From the NCBI RefSeq assembly GCF_004920405.1, contig NZ_RFLV01000004.1:62001-126000 (forward strand): 64,000 nt of DNA. Reading direction: 5' to 3'. A model generated the notes under the pieces. The model was not told the origin of the DNA. It did no database searches and saw only the letters and a program-made list of their open reading frames with translations. A program made the position numbers and the translations under genes. The first letter of the stretch is position 1, and every line of letters begins with the position of its first letter. The DNA is from Pseudomonas leptonychotis. GTDB taxonomy: Bacteria > Pseudomonadota > Gammaproteobacteria > Pseudomonadales > Pseudomonadaceae. This document shows positions 60,742 to 64,000 of the stretch, in pieces.

Positions 60742-60981
60742 ATGAACAGAGAACAATTCACCCGCTCGAAAAGTGACGCATTTGCAGCCTGGAGCCCCGA
60801 AGCCACAAGTGACGGCTACCAATCGTCCACACCGTCACAGCTGCACGAATCGCTTGGGGAATGGGAGGCAAATTATCTGCTTCCACAATTGCTACTCGGT
60901 GCTGAGTACCCGGCGCGCACCACGGAACTCTTGGTGCCTGGCTGGTGGCATCGCCTTTTGAGCGGCTGGCGGGCGCTATAA
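60742..60981 (+). CDS. Hypothetical protein following the fusion oxidoreductase
   Basis: A 79-residue soluble protein that I do not recognise. GAGGTG lies 6 bases before its ATG and it begins 14 bases after the preceding stop, so it is probably translated as part of the operon. The N-terminal half is Ser/Glu-rich and polar; the C-terminal part has aromatic residues (VPGWWHRLLSGWRAL) that could form an amphipathic helix. No cysteine is present. Confidence 0.5.
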   Translation: MNREQFTRSKSDAFAAWSPEATSDGYQSSTPSQLHESLGEWEANYLLPQLLLGAEYPARTTELLVPGWWHRLLSGWRAL

Positions 60982-61078
60982 ATGAGCGTCCACCTGCTCA
61001 ATCGAAAGGCGCTGACACTCTGCAACAGCGGGGCGGTTTTCCTTCACGACAATTCTTCATCAAATAGGAGCAACCACC

Positions 61079-61555
61079 ATGTCCACTGCTGAAATTCGCC
61101 AACCGGTTCCACCCTTTACCCAGGAGTCAGCGCTGTTAAAAGTCCGCCTCGCCGAAGATGGCTGGAACAGCCGCGATGCGGCCAAAGTGGCCTTGGCCTA
61201 TACCCCGGATACCCAATGGCGCAACCGCGCGGAGTTCGTCACCAGCCGTGCCGAGGCGCAGGCGTTTTTAGAACGTAAATGGCACAAGGAACTGGAGTAT
61301 CGGTTGATCAAGGAGCTGTGGGCGTTTACCGATAACCGCATCTCCGTGCGTTATGCCTACGAATGGCACGACGACTCGGGAAACTGGTTCCGTTCCTACG
61401 GCAATGAGAACTGGGAGTTCGTCGAGAACGGGCTGATGGCGCATCGATTTGCCTGCATCAATGACTTGCCCATTCAGGAGTCCGAGCGCAAATTCCGCTG
61501 GCCATTGGGGCGTCGCCCGGATGACCATCCGGGGCTGTCGCAGTTGGGGTTGTAA
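61079..61555 (+). CDS. DUF1348 (NTF2-like/SnoaL-type) protein
   Basis: A 158-residue protein of the DUF1348 family, a NTF2-like cone fold. Its features are [35 protein letters not shown] and [21 protein letters not shown]. It is downstream of the GST/oxidoreductase operon on the same strand with AGGAG before its ATG. The function of the family is not established. A bidirectional terminator follows. Confidence 0.82.
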   Translation: MSTAEIRQPVPPFTQESALLKVRLAEDGWNSRDAAKVALAYTPDTQWRNRAEFVTSRAEAQAFLERKWHKELEYRLIKELWAFTDNRISVRYAYEWHDDSGNWFRSYGNENWEFVENGLMAHRFACINDLPIQESERKFRWPLGRRPDDHPGLSQLGL

Positions 61556-61576
61556 CGGCAAGTGACCTGCACGACT

Positions 61577-61613
61577 AAACGGGATTGACGCCTGGCGCAC
61601 CAATCCCGTTTTG
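61577..61613. terminator. Bidirectional terminator between the DUF1348 and amidase genes
   Basis: AAACGGGATTG and CAATCCCGTTT form a perfect 11-bp stem with a 13-base loop and T-rich sequence at the 3' side on both strands. It lies between convergent genes. Confidence 0.85.
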
Positions 61614-61615
61614 CG

Positions 61616-63325
61616 TTAGCCCCGCGGGAGCGGCGGCGTGCGTGGCGGCACCAGGCGCTTCGAGCCGGTGGATTCAAACGCGGCGGCAAAGCGCAGCAGC
61701 GCCGAGTCGTCGTAGGCGCGGCCGGCGAAGGTCAGGCCTACTGGCATGCCGATATCGGCCATCACGCCCATCGGTACGGTGACGGTGGGCACGCCGAGGT
61801 GGCGGATGGCGAGGTTGCCGTTGGCCACCCACACACCGTTGCTCCAGGCGATGTCTGCGGACTGCGGGTTTACATCGGCATCTGCCGGGCCAACGTCGGC
61901 GACGGTGGGGAACAGCACGGCATCGAGGCCGAGGTTATCCATCCAGTCTTCCAGGTCCAGCTTGCGGGTGTGTTCCAGGCCACGCAGGCCGTCGGGCAAG
62001 GTTTCAATTTCGTCCCAGTTCTTCAGGCCGCGCTTGGCCATGTTGACGTATTCATCCATGCCGGCGGCCAGGTCGCCTTCGCGGTTGGGCAAGGTGCCAG
62101 GATCGTGGGGGAAAATCTGCGGGCCGTCGACGTCGGCCAGGCGGTTGAGTTTGGGGTCGCCGTTGGCCTGGAGGAAGTCGTCGAAGGCCCAGCCGCTGAG
62201 CTCCCACAGCTCGTCATGGAGAAACTCCGGGGTGACGATGCCGCGGTTGTACACGGTCGGCGCTCCGGGGCGGTCGCCTTCGCAATTGGACACCAGTGGG
62301 AAATCGACTTCGATGACTTCGGCACCGGCTGCTTGCAGCGCCTTGCGCGCTTGTTCCCAGAGGGCGATCACCGTGGCGCGGGTGTGAATGCGTTGGCCGG
62401 TTGGGCCGCCGATGCCTGGTGCTTCACTGCTGCCCGCGTGTTCATCCTTGTTGATAAACATGCGCGGTACGCCGAAGCGTTTGCCGGCCAGTGCTGCGGC
62501 GCTGGCGGCGAGATCGGCATAAGAAACTGGGCGTACCAAGGACGCCGCGGGAATTGGCACCCAGGGCTGCAGGCGCCACAAGTCGCCGCGTGTATCGGCA
62601 TCATCCGCGACTATGACATCCAGCACGGCGAGCAGGTCGGCCATGGTGCGGGCATAGGGCACGACGACGTCCATGGTCGGCGTCAGCGGCCAGTTGCCGC
62701 GCACCGAGATCACCCCACGCGACGGTGTGTAGGCGCACAGGCCGTTGTTCGAGGCCGGGCCGCGCCCGCTGGACCAGGTTTCCTCGGCCAGGCCAAAGGC
62801 GGCAAAGCTGGCCGCTGTGGCGGTGCCGGCGCCGTTGGACGAACCTGAAGCGAAGGGTGCGGTGAGGTAATTGGCGTTATACGGGCTTTCTGCCCGCCCA
62901 TAGACGCCGCGCTGCATGCCGCCGTTGGCCATGGGCGGCATATTGGTTTTGCCCAGGCAGATGGCCCCGGCGCCGCGCAGGCGTTCGATGGTGAAGGCGT
63001 CGCGATGGGCGACGAGGTTTTTGAACGCCGGGCTGCCGGACGCGGCGGTAAGCCCCTTGACCAGATAGCTGTCCTTGGCGGTGTAGGGAATGCCATCCAG
63101 CGGGCCTAGGGTCTCGCCACGGGCGCGACGTGCATCGGAGGCTTCGGCCTCCTTGAGTGCATCGGGGTTGCGTACCACCAGCGCGTTGAGCTGAGTCGGT
63201 GTGTCGGAACCGTTATAGGCGTCGATACGGGCGAGGTAGGCCTGCACCAGTTCGACCGCCGTGGTCTGGCCGGCTTCGAGCGCGGCGCGCAGTTCGGCAA
63301 TGGAAACCTCAGTTACCTCGATCAT
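61616..63325 (-). CDS. Amidase signature-family enzyme
   Basis: A 569-residue amidase. The Ser-cisSer-Lys triad is visible as Lys in YTAKDSY, cis-Ser in ASGSSNGAGTATAA and nucleophile Ser in EETWSSGRGPAS. The N-terminal part has the typical IDAYNGSDTPTQLNALV segment. It hydrolyses an amide of unknown structure. The start codon at 63325 is 55 bases from a GTATAC-containing site like the GntR operators in the lhp region. It ends at the shared terminator. Confidence 0.87.
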   Translation of the reverse strand: MIEVTEVSIAELRAALEAGQTTAVELVQAYLARIDAYNGSDTPTQLNALVVRNPDALKEAEASDARRARGETLGPLDGIPYTAKDSYLVKGLTAASGSPAFKNLVAHRDAFTIERLRGAGAICLGKTNMPPMANGGMQRGVYGRAESPYNANYLTAPFASGSSNGAGTATAASFAAFGLAEETWSSGRGPASNNGLCAYTPSRGVISVRGNWPLTPTMDVVVPYARTMADLLAVLDVIVADDADTRGDLWRLQPWVPIPAASLVRPVSYADLAASAAALAGKRFGVPRMFINKDEHAGSSEAPGIGGPTGQRIHTRATVIALWEQARKALQAAGAEVIEVDFPLVSNCEGDRPGAPTVYNRGIVTPEFLHDELWELSGWAFDDFLQANGDPKLNRLADVDGPQIFPHDPGTLPNREGDLAAGMDEYVNMAKRGLKNWDEIETLPDGLRGLEHTRKLDLEDWMDNLGLDAVLFPTVADVGPADADVNPQSADIAWSNGVWVANGNLAIRHLGVPTVTVPMGVMADIGMPVGLTFAGRAYDDSALLRFAAAFESTGSKRLVPPRTPPLPRG

Positions 63326-63379
63326 GCTGTCACCGCTGGCTGTTGAAGATGGCTGTTCATATTGGTTCTCGTAGCGTTG

Positions 63380-63390
63380 TTGTATACGCG
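63380..63390. promoter_or_regulatory. Possible GntR-type site upstream of the amidase gene
   Basis: TTGTATACGCG shares TTGTATACG with the site before the GntR gene (16702-16713). It is only partly palindromic and could be a chance match or the target of another GntR protein. Confidence 0.3.
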
Positions 63391-63414
63391 TGGAATGGCT
63401 TGCTGGTGTCTATT

Positions 63415-64000
63415 TTAGCCGCGTGCCGGCGTGGCCAGGCCTTTGATCACAGCAGGGCGAGCGACAAAAGCCTGCAGTGCACGCTGCACATTGCTAAAGC
63501 GTTCAAACTCCACCAGCTCGGCGGCTTCGTAGAAGCCGATCAGGTTTCTCACCCAGGGGAACACGGCGATGTCGGCGATGCTGTAGTGCTCGCCCATGAT
63601 CCAGTCGCGGCCTTGCAGGCGCTGGTCGAGTACGCCGAGCAAGCGCTGGGATTCGGCCACGTAACGGTCGCGTGGACGTTTATCCGGGTAGTCCTTGCCG
63701 GCGAATTTGTGGAAAAAACCAAGCTGGCCGAACATCGGGCCGATGCCGCCCATCTGCCACATCAACCACTGGATGGTTTCGTAGCGGGTGGCGGCATCCT
63801 GGGCCAATAGCTGGCCGGTCTTTTCCGCCAGGTAGAGCAGAATCGCCCCGGACTCGAACAGTGCCAGCGGCTGACCGTCTGGACCGTTGGGGTCGAGGAT
63901 GGCCGGGATCTTGTTGTTGGGGTTGAGCGAGAGAAACTCATCGCTGAGTTGGTCGTTGCTGTCGAAGCTGACCAGGTGCGGCTCATAGGCCAGGCCGATT
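63415..64000 (-). CDS. Glutathione S-transferase, nu-class-like (5' end outside window)
   Basis: At least 194 residues are present; the N-terminus lies beyond the right edge. The visible part begins within the thioredoxin-like domain (PNNKIPAILDPNG, then ALFESGAILLYLAEK) and contains the long helical domain with WLMWQMGGIGPMFGQLG and HYSIADIAVFPWVRN, features of YghU/YfcG-type nu-class GSTs. These often have disulfide reductase activity. It is on the same strand as, and 89 bases upstream of, the amidase gene. Confidence 0.85.
   Translation of the reverse strand, partial: IGLAYEPHLVSFDSNDQLSDEFLSLNPNNKIPAILDPNGPDGQPLALFESGAILLYLAEKTGQLLAQDAATRYETIQWLMWQMGGIGPMFGQLGFFHKFAGKDYPDKRPRDRYVAESQRLLGVLDQRLQGRDWIMGEHYSIADIAVFPWVRNLIGFYEAAELVEFERFSNVQRALQAFVARPAVIKGLATPARG

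Noticed and set aside
61799..62848. A 349-codon plus-strand open frame opposite the amidase
   Set aside because: It overlaps the amidase triad region in antisense and has no ribosome site or domain.

Overview
The window is a chromosomal segment of a Pseudomonas species (high GC, closely packed genes). The evidence is a contiguous arcDABC arginine deiminase operon, a PA4642-family protein, a DUF5064 gene beside arcC, REP-type repeats, and a hydroxyproline catabolic cluster whose gene order matches the P. aeruginosa lhp locus as I remember it. No rRNA, tRNA, integrase, IS transposase or CRISPR array was seen.

Layout. 1-1,050: purine salvage (hpt) and a WbuC-like cupin. 1,147-16,668: hydroxyproline catabolism. 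The 4-hydroxyproline branch is epimerase LhpA, dehydrogenase LhpB/F/E, deaminase LhpC and alpha-ketoglutarate semialdehyde dehydrogenase LhpG. A 3-hydroxyproline branch is suggested by an aconitase-X-type dehydratase and a pyrroline/piperideine-2-carboxylate reductase. The cluster also has an amino-acid ABC transporter, a proline-racemase-like protein lacking both usual catalytic cysteines, a relic of a TRAP permease, an AraC regulator and a GntR regulator. 16,862-20,368: a PA4642-family gene, a TetR/old-yellow-enzyme pair and a lipase-like hydrolase. 20,534-28,048: a TRAP transporter (Q-M-P) followed by a glutamine-synthetase-like ligase, an aldehyde dehydrogenase and an iron alcohol dehydrogenase, which together look like a gamma-glutamyl route for an amino alcohol or amine. 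28,413-31,911: a Gld-type ABC operon. 32,196-37,867: a tautomerase, then DUF5064 and arcCBAD on the minus strand. 38,245-42,321: the HrpA helicase.

42,400-52,460 is accessory in character. It holds two orphan periplasmic binding proteins, a small merR-merTP module without a mercuric reductase, a truncated copy of the 5' end of trmK, an StpA-like phosphatase, and a metal-responsive divergon: an InrS/CsoR-type repressor with DUF3147 on one side, and a DUF2946-like protein, HupE, a membrane-anchored protein and a 42-residue histidine-tailed lipoprotein on the other. Intact trmK follows. 52,700-64,000 holds a VOC protein, four LysR regulators, a RidA protein, a GST, a PNPOx-like/ferredoxin-reductase/ferredoxin fusion, a DUF1348 protein, an amidase and a partial GST.

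The most interesting signals are: a HupE-type metal permease placed under a repressor of the kind that lets go of DNA when metal binds; a palindrome (core GTATAC) shared upstream of the two lhp catabolic/transport units and the GntR gene, with a weaker match before the distant amidase; two terminal-inverted-repeat elements whose ends co-vary; a REP pair translated in frame inside hrpA; a repeat that supplies the stop codon of lhpE; and duplicated trmK 5' sequence bracketing about 4.9 kb that includes the metal divergon.
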